A DNA stretch of 6,469 nt from an uncultured Alphaproteobacteria bacterium (GTDB lineage: Bacteria; Pseudomonadota; Alphaproteobacteria; Sneathiellales; Sneathiellaceae), in contig CALEMG010000016.1 in the NCBI GenBank assembly GCA_937910835.1, forward strand, positions 1 to 6,469, written 5' to 3'. This document shows positions 1 through 5,334 of this stretch, one piece after another. Made by a program: the position numbers and the translations under genes. A model generated the notes under the pieces. It worked only from the letters and a program-made list of their open reading frames with translations, did not search any database and was not told the origin of the DNA. How positions within the stretch are numbered: position 1 is the first letter of the stretch; the number at the start of each line of letters is the position of its first letter.

Positions 1-186
1 CTGCTGGATGCCGATCTCTTTCAAGGCATTGGCAAAGCGATTGATCTCATCACTTAATGCCTGATAGCTATGATTGCCCGATCTATCGATGACGGCGGTT
101 TTTTGCCCCCTGCCGGACGTTATGTTGTGGTCGATCAGATCTACGGCTGCATTAAAAACTTCCGCCGTTTCGGCATTGCTCGACAT
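1..186 (-). CDS. bclA: Benzoate-CoA ligase, N-terminal 62 residues (partial, runs off left edge)
   Basis: This is the start of an AMP-forming aryl-CoA ligase that would activate benzoate to benzoyl-CoA in the cytoplasm, using ATP and CoA, the entry step of the box pathway. The fragment begins MSSNAETAEVFNAAVDLID and continues with a GRGQKTAVID segment, a SYQALSDEINRFANAL segment and EIGIQ. The FNAA-x-LID, GRG-KTA-ID and Y-L---NRFANAL pattern is the conserved N-terminal subdomain of benzoate-CoA ligases. The ATP-binding and catalytic motifs lie outside the window. The ATG at 184-186 is supported by a GGGAGG Shine-Dalgarno (complement of 193-198) six bases upstream. The reading frame is open to base 1. 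It is divergent from boxRCB and downstream of, and co-oriented with, the flavodoxin gene. A related acyl- or aryl-CoA ligase remains possible from so short a piece, but the neighbouring boxC and boxB make benzoate the likely substrate. Confidence 0.82.
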   Translation of the reverse strand, partial: MSSNAETAEVFNAAVDLIDHNITSGRGQKTAVIDRSGNHSYQALSDEINRFANALKEIGIQQ

Positions 187-204
187 TGCATTCCTCCCAG
201 AATG

Positions 205-236
205 AAAAGCGCTTCATGTTTTAGTTATGCGCTTTT
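205..236. repeat. Inverted repeat upstream of benzoate-CoA ligase, possible operator
   Basis: AAAAGCGC (205-212) and GCGCTTTT (229-236) are perfect 8-base inverted copies separated by 16 bases. The left arm also sits in a small palindrome, AAGCGCTT (207-214). The element lies 19-50 bases upstream of the ligase ATG, where the promoter or operator of that gene would be expected. On the minus strand an AAGACA hexamer and a CATAAC hexamer, 16 bases apart, could be a weak promoter overlapping the right arm. Function is inferred from position only. It has no TGCA-N6-TGCA pair, so it does not resemble the boxC operator. Confidence 0.35.
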
Positions 237-271
237 GTGATTTATTGTCTTCCCGATCTTATTATCTCCTC

Positions 272-302
272 AAACTTAACGGCAAGCTTCTCCCGTCAGT
301 TT
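272..302 (-). other. Hairpin just after the flavodoxin stop codon
   Basis: Read on the minus strand, AAACTGACGG (302-293) pairs with CCGTTAAGTTT (282-272) around a 10-base loop, with one bulged A and one G-U pair. It begins three bases after the flavodoxin stop. There is no U-rich tail, so it is a poor rho-independent terminator. It could instead be an mRNA-stabilising or attenuating hairpin within a flavodoxin-ligase transcript. Confidence 0.35.
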
Positions 303-305
303 GCG

Positions 306-767
306 TTATGCCGCATTCAGAATTTCAAGCCATTCTTCCGCCCATTCTCCGGCTTGATCCTCCGGCAGCTCTCCTGAGGAGGCGTCGTGACGCATGATCT
401 CTCCGACACGGATTGCGCCAAACTTTTTAAGGACCGCATCAAACAGGTTTCCCGCATTGCAGAATGTCTGATTGTAGGTCAGATCCCCAAGCGCGAAGAC
501 GCCATATTTGATGCCGGATAAATCCGGTGCTGCAATAGAGAGATTATCAACGAAGGCTTGACCATTATCCGGGATATCCCCCTGCCCATAAGTCGATGTG
601 CAGATGATATAGGTGGAGTCGCTATTTAGAACGCTAACATCCAAATCGTCCATCATCAGGATTTCTGTATCCTCTCCCTTGGCCGATAGCGCGTCCGCTA
701 TTTCCTCGGCGACAAGCTCGGCTGTTCCGGTCATGGTGCTGACAAGAATTTTTATCTGCTCGGCCAA
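306..767 (-). CDS. Flavodoxin (short-chain, MioC/CPR-like FMN protein)
   Basis: This 153-residue single-domain flavodoxin is predicted to bind FMN and shuttle electrons in the cytoplasm. The phosphate-binding loop is STMTGTAE (residues 10-17). The loop stacking on one face of the flavin is TSTYGQGDIPDN (57-68). The third loop is FALGDLTYNQTFCNAG (91-106), the GD--Y--FC-AG form found in MioC and in the flavodoxin domains of cytochrome P450 and sulfite reductases. There is no signal peptide, membrane segment or FAD/NADPH reductase domain, so a separate reductase must feed it. The TTG start at 765-767 is chosen because a GGAGA Shine-Dalgarno (complement of 777-781) lies nine bases upstream. A longer frame from TTG 795-797 would add ten residues but has no ribosome site and starts about where the mRNA is predicted to begin. 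The gene lies between benzoate-CoA ligase (119 bases downstream, same strand) and divergent boxR, suggesting a role in box metabolism, possibly as electron donor toward BoxB. That role is inference. Confidence 0.85.
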   Translation of the reverse strand: MAEQIKILVSTMTGTAELVAEEIADALSAKGEDTEILMMDDLDVSVLNSDSTYIICTSTYGQGDIPDNGQAFVDNLSIAAPDLSGIKYGVFALGDLTYNQTFCNAGNLFDAVLKKFGAIRVGEIMRHDASSGELPEDQAGEWAEEWLEILNAA

Positions 768-790
768 TGTTGCTTTTCTCCAAAAAGAAC

Positions 791-819
791 TACTCAAAAG
801 ACGGAATAGGAAATATAAT
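791..819 (+). promoter_or_regulatory. Putative boxR promoter
   Basis: A perfect TATAAT hexamer at 814-819 is followed by the boxR ATG at 865, giving a predicted leader of about 40 bases. The -35 candidate, TACTCA (791-796) at a 17-base spacing, matches the consensus poorly, so an activator or low basal strength is possible. A single TGCA (819-822), inside the palindrome AATGCATT (817-824), overlaps the end of the -10 and could be a BoxR half-site for autoregulation. No second TGCA lies six bases away on either side. Confidence 0.4.
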
Positions 820-831
820 GCATTTTGTCCA
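803..831 (-). promoter_or_regulatory. Putative flavodoxin promoter, overlapping and divergent from the boxR promoter
   Basis: On the minus strand, TGGACA (831-826, five of six matches to the -35 consensus) is followed after 17 bases by TATTCC (808-803), a weak -10. Transcription would start near 796, which argues for the internal TTG start at 767 rather than the TTG at 797. The TGCA at 819-822 falls inside the spacer. This arrangement would let one bound regulator affect both divergent genes. Confidence 0.3.
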
Positions 832-864
832 GCGGATAAAGTTCAATCAGCAGTGAGTTGTGAC

Positions 865-1770
865 ATGAGCAAGGCGACTTTTGAAGCCGAGCGGCGAGAA
901 GATGATCAGGCGGAGGGTTTTCTATCGGCCCTTGGCGCCAATGTTCGTGCCCTGAGGGCGCAGCGGGGTATGACCCGCAAAATTCTTGCGCGGGATTCGG
1001 GTGTATCGGAGCGCTATCTTGCCAAGCTGGAGACCGGAGAGGGAAACGCGTCCATGCTCGTGCTGCGGCAGATTGCCGAAGCCATGGATACGACACTTGT
1101 TGATCTGGTGTCGGTCGGTGCGGAGTTTAGCGCGGAAATGCGGGAGCTTTACAGGCTTGGACGGCGGTTGTCGCCGGAGCAACTTGCCGCGGTCATTGCC
1201 GTTGCCCAACAACGTCTAGCCAAGTCGGAAGGGGCGGCGAAGGGGCGGCGTATTTCCCTGATCGGCCTTCGTGGGGCCGGAAAATCAACGCTTGGCCCGC
1301 TTCTCGCAGAAAGGCTTGGCTTTCGTTTTATCGAGTTGAACAAAGTCATTGAAAAAGAATTCGGGGCCAGCCTTGACGAAATTTTTGCGCTGGCGGGGCA
1401 GCCCTCTTTTCGCAGGTGGGAGCGGCGCTGCTTGACGGATATCGTTACCAAGCAGGATGATGTTGTTATCGCTACGGGGGGCAGCATTGTTGTCGATGAG
1501 CAGACGCTCTCTCTGCTGCTCGGCAGGACCCATGTTATCTGGCTGCGGGCGAAACCTGAGGAGCATATGGCGAGAGTTATCGCGCAAGGCGATATGCGTC
1601 CCATGGCGAACAGCCGAGAGGCAATGACCGACCTGAAGCAAATACTGTCAGCAAGGGCACCGCTTTATCGCCGCGCGGATGCAAGTTGTGACACTTCTGG
1701 CAGGGAAGTTACGGAAAGTCTTCTGAATCTGGAACAGGTAACTGCGGGTCTGCTGTCAGGCGATATGTAG
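865..1770 (+). CDS. boxR: BoxR, benzoyl-CoA-responsive transcriptional repressor (XRE HTH plus shikimate-kinase-like domain)
   Basis: This 301-residue BzdR/BoxR-family regulator represses box genes and releases DNA when benzoyl-CoA binds. The N-terminal helix-turn-helix spans about residues 20-82, with the recognition region RDSGVSERYLAKLETGEGN (43-61). A linker (about 83-127) joins it to a shikimate-kinase-like domain (128 to the end). That domain keeps a Walker A loop GLRGAGKST (134-142), an FRRWE segment (182-186) matching the FR--E motif of AroK, and ATGGS (203-207). The DxD shikimate-binding motif of AroK is replaced by ELN (157-159), fitting an effector-sensing domain rather than a metabolic kinase. 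The ATG at 865 is chosen because the domain alignment begins there and its length fits the family at about 300 residues. Its ribosome site (GTGAG near 853) is weak. The open frame extends upstream to 613, but that part is antisense to flavodoxin and is spurious. The gene ends 70 bases before boxC. Confidence 0.92.
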   Translation: MSKATFEAERREDDQAEGFLSALGANVRALRAQRGMTRKILARDSGVSERYLAKLETGEGNASMLVLRQIAEAMDTTLVDLVSVGAEFSAEMRELYRLGRRLSPEQLAAVIAVAQQRLAKSEGAAKGRRISLIGLRGAGKSTLGPLLAERLGFRFIELNKVIEKEFGASLDEIFALAGQPSFRRWERRCLTDIVTKQDDVVIATGGSIVVDEQTLSLLLGRTHVIWLRAKPEEHMARVIAQGDMRPMANSREAMTDLKQILSARAPLYRRADASCDTSGREVTESLLNLEQVTAGLLSGDM

Positions 1771-1778
1771 TAAATTGC

Positions 1779-1806
1779 TTGACATGCACTAAAGTGCACT
1801 TATTCT
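1779..1806 (+). promoter_or_regulatory. Promoter of boxCB
   Basis: A perfect TTGACA (1779-1784) is followed after 16 bases by TATTCT (1801-1806, four of six consensus matches). Transcription would start near 1812-1814, giving a leader of about 28 bases before the boxC ATG at 1841. The hexamers flank the TGCA operator, so bound repressor would block RNA polymerase directly. Confidence 0.6.
1785..1798. promoter_or_regulatory. BoxR operator in the boxC promoter spacer
   Basis: TGCA occurs at 1785-1788 and 1795-1798, exactly six bases apart. As I recall, that is the spacing described for BoxR operators in Azoarcus sp. CIB. The two copies also form a perfect inverted repeat, TGCACT-AA-AGTGCA, and the second lies in the 10-base palindrome AAGTGCACTT (1792-1801). 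The site fills most of the spacer between -35 and -10. The adjacent boxR gene and the match to the known spacing make BoxR the obvious ligand. Binding itself is inferred. Confidence 0.65.
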
Positions 1807-1840
1807 ATTCGTGTTTTCATGTACTCCGATTGGCAACTCT

Positions 1841-3484
1841 ATGATCACGTTTGACAGGCATCCTGATAACTACCGCCATTGGCAGCTTTCTGTCGATGAT
1901 GATATCGCCACCTTAACACTGGCAGTGGACGAAGATAGCGGGCTGGTGCCTGGATATCAGCTCAAGCTCAATTCTTATGATCTCGGGGTTGATATTGAAC
2001 TTAATGATGCATTGCAACGCCTCCGGTTTGAATATCCCACTGTTCGTACCGTCATTATTACAAGCGGGCTGGAGAAGATGTTCTGCGCGGGTGCCAATAT
2101 CTATATGTTGGGCACCTCCTCTCATGGTTGGAAGGTGAATTTTTGCAAATTCACGAATGAAACCCGCAATGGCATTGAAGATTCCAGCCGACATTCCGGG
2201 ATAAAATTTCTAGCGGCCTGCAATGGTACGACAGCCGGTGGTGGGTATGAGCTTGCGCTCGCCTGTGATGAAATATTCCTGATCGATGACCGTTCCAGTG
2301 CGGTCAGCTTGCCGGAAGTGCCGCTTCTCGGCGTATTGCCAGGCACGGGCGGACTTACCCGCCTCACGGACAAGCGCAAAATGCGGCATGACCTTGCCGA
2401 TGTGTTTTGTACCAACCCGGACGGCGTGCGCGGGCGTCGCGCGAAAGAGTGGCGATTGGTGGATGAAGTGGTACCGCGAAATAACTTTGATGAAAAGGTA
2501 AAGGCGCGCGCAAAAGAACTCACGGCGGGTAGTACCCGACCGGTAGAGGCATCGGGTGTTAAACTGACACCATTGGACCGGCAGATTGACGAATACGGCT
2601 ATCATTACCGGCATGTCGATGCCGTACTGGATGAGGAGGCAGGGGTCGCGACAATTACAGTCACCTCCTCGGATGCGGACATTCCAGAGACACTCGCCGA
2701 TATTCATGCGGCTGGTGCGAACTGGTGGCCCTTCGCCATGGCGCGGGAACTTGACGATGCAATCCTGATGCTGCGTACCAATAATGAGGAAATCGGAACA
2801 TTTCTCCTGAAAACGCGCGGTGAAATCGAGAATGTGTTGAAAGTCGATACTATTCTTGCGGAACAACAGGATGATTGGTCTGTTCGGGAGGTGATTGGAA
2901 TGCTCCGCCGAACTCTGGCGCGCCTCGATGTTTCCTCCCGCAGTCTTTTTGCGCTCATTGAAGAAGGTTCCTGCTTTGCGGGTACTCTCTATGAACTCGC
3001 CCTCGCCGCAGATCGCACTTACATGCTCGATATCGCGGAAGATGACGGTAATCCCCCTTACATCGCCTTGAGCCCGATGAATTTCGGTGCCTATGAAGCC
3101 GTGAATGGAACAACCCGGCTCGCTCACCGTTTTTATGAAGACGGCGCAGTTCTCAATATTTTGAAGCAGCAGAGCGGGATGCATATTGATGCGGTTGAAG
3201 CGGAGGAAAAGGGGCTTGTCACCTTCATTCCCGATGACATCGATTGGGATGAGGAAATCCGGCTTTTGATCGAAGAGAGAGCGAGTCTATCACCGGATGC
3301 ACTCACCGGGCTTGAAGCGAACTTGCGATTTGGCGGTCCGGAGACAGCGGCAACGAAGATTTTCGGGCGGTTGTCAGCCTGGCAGAACTGGATATTCAAT
3401 CGACCAAATGCCGTTGGCGAAAAAGGTGCTCTTAAGCTATTCGGCAGCGGCACCAAAGCAGAATTCGACAAAAGGAGAGTTTAA
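1841..3484 (+). CDS. boxC: BoxC, 2,3-epoxybenzoyl-CoA dihydrolase (ring-cleaving, crotonase superfamily)
   Basis: This 547-residue enzyme hydrolyses 2,3-epoxybenzoyl-CoA with two waters to 3,4-didehydroadipyl-CoA semialdehyde and formate, cleaving the ring without oxygen. Two crotonase-like regions are visible. The first holds the invariant-looking PGYQLKLNSYDLGVDIELNDAL stretch (37-58 region), the CoA oxyanion segment FCAGANIYMLG (81-91) and the second oxyanion loop TTAGGGYELALACD (130-143), followed by SLPEVPLLGVLPGTGGLTRL. The C-terminal half repeats the fold more loosely, with GSCFAGTLYELALAADR. The length is close to the roughly 550 residues usual for BoxC. The ATG at 1841 is preferred. 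The frame is open back to GTG 1811, but that codon lies at the predicted transcription start, and family N-termini align with IxFDRHPDNYRHW just after 1841. No good Shine-Dalgarno precedes 1841. The gene is one base from boxB and follows the BoxR operator. Here boxC precedes boxB. Confidence 0.95.
   Translation: MITFDRHPDNYRHWQLSVDDDIATLTLAVDEDSGLVPGYQLKLNSYDLGVDIELNDALQRLRFEYPTVRTVIITSGLEKMFCAGANIYMLGTSSHGWKVNFCKFTNETRNGIEDSSRHSGIKFLAACNGTTAGGGYELALACDEIFLIDDRSSAVSLPEVPLLGVLPGTGGLTRLTDKRKMRHDLADVFCTNPDGVRGRRAKEWRLVDEVVPRNNFDEKVKARAKELTAGSTRPVEASGVKLTPLDRQIDEYGYHYRHVDAVLDEEAGVATITVTSSDADIPETLADIHAAGANWWPFAMARELDDAILMLRTNNEEIGTFLLKTRGEIENVLKVDTILAEQQDDWSVREVIGMLRRTLARLDVSSRSLFALIEEGSCFAGTLYELALAADRTYMLDIAEDDGNPPYIALSPMNFGAYEAVNGTTRLAHRFYEDGAVLNILKQQSGMHIDAVEAEEKGLVTFIPDDIDWDEEIRLLIEERASLSPDALTGLEANLRFGGPETAATKIFGRLSAWQNWIFNRPNAVGEKGALKLFGSGTKAEFDKRRV
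3471..3477 (+). promoter_or_regulatory. Ribosome binding site of boxB, inside the end of boxC
   Basis: AAAGGAG lies within the last codons of boxC, eight bases before ATG 3486. It fixes the boxB start. The boxB frame is open back to 3297, but that part overlaps boxC and has no comparable ribosome site. The layout suggests translational coupling of the two genes. Confidence 0.75.
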
Positions 3485-3485
3485 A

Positions 3486-4910
3486 ATGGCGATCAATTAC
3501 CAGGAACGAATCCCGAATAATGTCGACCTTGGCAATGACCGCCGTCTGCAACGGGCGCTGGAACATTGGCAGCCCCGGTTTCTTGACTGGTGGCAGGAAC
3601 TAGGGCCGGAAGGATTTCAGACGAGCGATGTTTATCTTCGGACGGCGACGTCCGTTGATGCAAAAGGCTGGGCTACTTTCGGTGCGGTGAAGATGCCGGA
3701 ATATCGCTGGGGCATTTTTCTCGCTGATCAGGAAAAGGATCGCACCATCGGTTTCGGCGATGATTTTGGTAAGCCGGTTTGGCAACAGGTGCCGGGTGAG
3801 TACCGCTCGATCCTCCGCCGTTTGATTGTAACACAGGGTGATACTGAACCCGCGTCTGTAGAGCAGCAACGCCTGCTTGGGCAGACATGCCCGTCGCTCT
3901 TTGATTTGCGCAACCTCTTTCAGGTCAATGTGGAGGAGGGGCGACATCTGTGGGCGATGGTTTATCTGCTGCATGCCTATTTTGGCCGCGACGGGCGCGA
4001 GGAAGCGGAAGATCTTTTGATGCGTCATTCAGGCAGCGAAGATAACCCTCGTATTCTTGGCACGTTCAATGAGCCCATCAGTGAATGGCTCTCCTTTTTT
4101 ATGTTCACCTATTTCACGGATCGCGACGGGAAGTATCAGCTAAAATGCCTAGCCGAATCCTCCTTTGACCCGCTTGCGCGCACCTGCCAGTTCATGCTGA
4201 CGGAAGAGGCGCACCATATGTATGTCGGGGAAACGGGGATCACCCGGATTATCAAGCGTACGCTTGAAAAAATGACAGAGCTAAAAACCGATGACCCGGC
4301 GGTCTTGCGAAAAGCAGGTGTTATTGATCTGCCGACCCTGCAACGTTTCGTGAATTTTTGGTTCTCTTCCTGCATGGATCTGTTCGGCGCGGAAATTTCC
4401 TCTAATGCGGCGATTAGTTTCGCGAATGGCATTAAGGGCCGTCCGGATGAACGGGCGTTTGAGGATCATGTCGAGCGGGACACCAGTCTAAAGATAGAGA
4501 AGCCCGATGACGCCGGCGGCGTGCACATGGAAGAGATTACAGTTCGCAGCGCCATTAATGACCAAGTCCGGTTAGCCTATATAAAGGACTGCATGGTCGG
4601 GGTGACCCGTTGGAACCGCCTGATAAAGAAAGCCGGATTTGATTTCACGATTGAACTGCCGTCAAGCCGGTTCCGCCGAAAAATCGGCTTTTGGTCAGAT
4701 GTTGTCACCGATCCGACAGGATCCATTATTTCTAAGGAAGAGTTTGACTGCCGCCATGACGAATTCCTGCCGTCGGATAGCGATCGTGCCTATATCCATA
4801 GTCTGATGCAGCAGGTGATTGAGCCCGGCAAGATGGCTGGCTGGATCGCCGCACCTGATCGCGGCATTAACAGTATGCCGGTCGACTATGAGTATGTGAA
4901 TTTGCAATAG
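3486..4910 (+). CDS. boxB: BoxB, benzoyl-CoA 2,3-epoxidase oxygenase component (class I di-iron)
   Basis: This 474-residue oxygenase inserts one oxygen atom from O2 into benzoyl-CoA to form 2,3-epoxybenzoyl-CoA, taking two electrons from a reductase. Its length matches known BoxB at about 473. The di-iron ligands are all visible: E121, E151 and H154 in the EEGRH segment (150-154), D212, and E241 and H244 in the TEEAHH segment (239-244). These sit one residue after the ligands I recall for the Azoarcus evansii enzyme (E120, E150, H153, D211, E240, H243). Other family-typical stretches are the N-terminal IPNNVDLGNDRRLQRALEHW, LYLRTAT-like VYLRTATSV (49-57), and NEPISEWLSFFMFTYFTDRD (195-214). 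There is no iron-sulfur or flavin domain, so it needs a separate electron donor. The usual partner boxA is not in the window. The gene starts one base after the boxC stop and ends the plus-strand cluster; a convergent cupin begins 21 bases beyond its stop. Confidence 0.96.
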   Translation: MAINYQERIPNNVDLGNDRRLQRALEHWQPRFLDWWQELGPEGFQTSDVYLRTATSVDAKGWATFGAVKMPEYRWGIFLADQEKDRTIGFGDDFGKPVWQQVPGEYRSILRRLIVTQGDTEPASVEQQRLLGQTCPSLFDLRNLFQVNVEEGRHLWAMVYLLHAYFGRDGREEAEDLLMRHSGSEDNPRILGTFNEPISEWLSFFMFTYFTDRDGKYQLKCLAESSFDPLARTCQFMLTEEAHHMYVGETGITRIIKRTLEKMTELKTDDPAVLRKAGVIDLPTLQRFVNFWFSSCMDLFGAEISSNAAISFANGIKGRPDERAFEDHVERDTSLKIEKPDDAGGVHMEEITVRSAINDQVRLAYIKDCMVGVTRWNRLIKKAGFDFTIELPSSRFRRKIGFWSDVVTDPTGSIISKEEFDCRHDEFLPSDSDRAYIHSLMQQVIEPGKMAGWIAAPDRGINSMPVDYEYVNLQ

Positions 4911-4924
4911 GTCAGATTTTGGTG

Positions 4925-4948
4925 CTGAGGGTTAAATACTACCCTCAG
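4925..4948. terminator. Hairpin between convergent boxB and cupin genes
   Basis: CTGAGGGT (4925-4932) and ACCCTCAG (4941-4948) are perfect inverted copies around an 8-base loop. The hairpin starts 14 bases after the boxB stop and overlaps the last codons and stop of the cupin gene on the minus strand. Its position suggests a shared end of transcription for both genes. No run of U follows the stem on either strand, so intrinsic termination would be weak. It may instead act as a 3'-end stability element. Confidence 0.45.
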
Positions 4949-5243
4949 TCGCGATCACCAGAATGCGCGCAGGCGTTAGCGGGACAGCTTTATGCTCATC
5001 GCCGGATTCAGCGTGGAAAATATCACCGGGCGAAAGCGGCAGAATCCTTTCTTGGCCTGCCTCGCGTATATGCATATCGACCTTGCCATCTAACAGAACG
5101 AATACTTCCGGCCCGTCATTCACATGCCAAATATAGGGTTCGTCCGTCCAATGCAGGCGAATGGTGGCGTTCGATATCTTCTCGATATCAAGTGCATCCC
5201 ACGCTTTTTTGCCCTCAAAATCAGTTGGTTTGATTAGGTGCAT
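4932..5243 (-). CDS. Small single-domain cupin protein
   Basis: This 103-residue protein is a single conserved beta-barrel of the cupin superfamily, of the type often annotated as a mannose-6-phosphate isomerase-like or cupin-2 protein. Motif 1 is H40-V-N42-(3)-E46-(6)-G53, in WHVNDGPEVFVLLDG. The second histidine of the classical HxH is replaced by asparagine. Motif 2 has SPGDIFH (71-77) and the later GDEH with H84. H40, E46 and H84 could still bind a metal, but the set is reduced compared with classical cupin dioxygenases. The ATG at 5243 has an AGGAAG Shine-Dalgarno five bases upstream. It lies downstream of the GST gene on the same strand (91-base gap), so the two may be cotranscribed, and it converges on boxB. 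Substrate and reaction cannot be told from the sequence. A sensor, isomerase-like or accessory role are all possible. Confidence 0.8.
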   Translation of the reverse strand: MHLIKPTDFEGKKAWDALDIEKISNATIRLHWTDEPYIWHVNDGPEVFVLLDGKVDMHIREAGQERILPLSPGDIFHAESGDEHKAVPLTPARILVIATEGSI

Positions 5244-5286
5244 TTCGACTTCCTAACTGCAAATTTTTCTCTTGATCAAAATCTAA

Positions 5287-5313
5287 CCTATTTTTCACTT
5301 ATGCATAAATAGG
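5287..5313. repeat. Nested palindromes between the GST and cupin genes
   Basis: CCTATTT (5287-5293) and AAATAGG (5307-5313) form a 7-base inverted repeat, and the perfect 10-base palindrome TTATGCATAA (5299-5308) overlaps its right arm. The element sits 44 bases upstream of the cupin start and 22 bases beyond the GST stop. It may be an operator for cupin transcription or a weak hairpin at the end of the GST message. The stretch around it (5262-5310) is notably AT-rich. The role is inferred from position. Confidence 0.35.
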
Positions 5314-5334
5314 CCGCGTGGATTTCTCCTAAAG

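Noticed and set aside
613..864. Upstream extension of the boxR frame to 613, giving a 385-residue product.
   Set aside because: The extra 84 residues are antisense to the flavodoxin gene, match no regulator domain, and precede the predicted boxR promoter.
1149..1641. Minus-strand open frames opposite boxR.
   Set aside because: They are frame shadows of the shikimate-kinase-like domain, with no family signature.
2210..3184. Long minus-strand open frame (324 codons) opposite boxC.
   Set aside because: It is a shadow of boxC: low-complexity residue use, no recognisable domain, no ribosome site, and the opposite strand encodes a clear enzyme.
3297..3485. Upstream extension of the boxB frame into boxC.
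   Set aside because: It overlaps well-conserved boxC coding sequence in another frame. The strong AAAGGAG before ATG 3486 and the family length of about 473 fix the start.
4919..5233. Plus-strand open frame of 104 codons opposite the cupin.
   Set aside because: The minus strand has cupin motifs and a good Shine-Dalgarno. The plus-strand product is rich in Arg, His and Pro without a recognisable fold.
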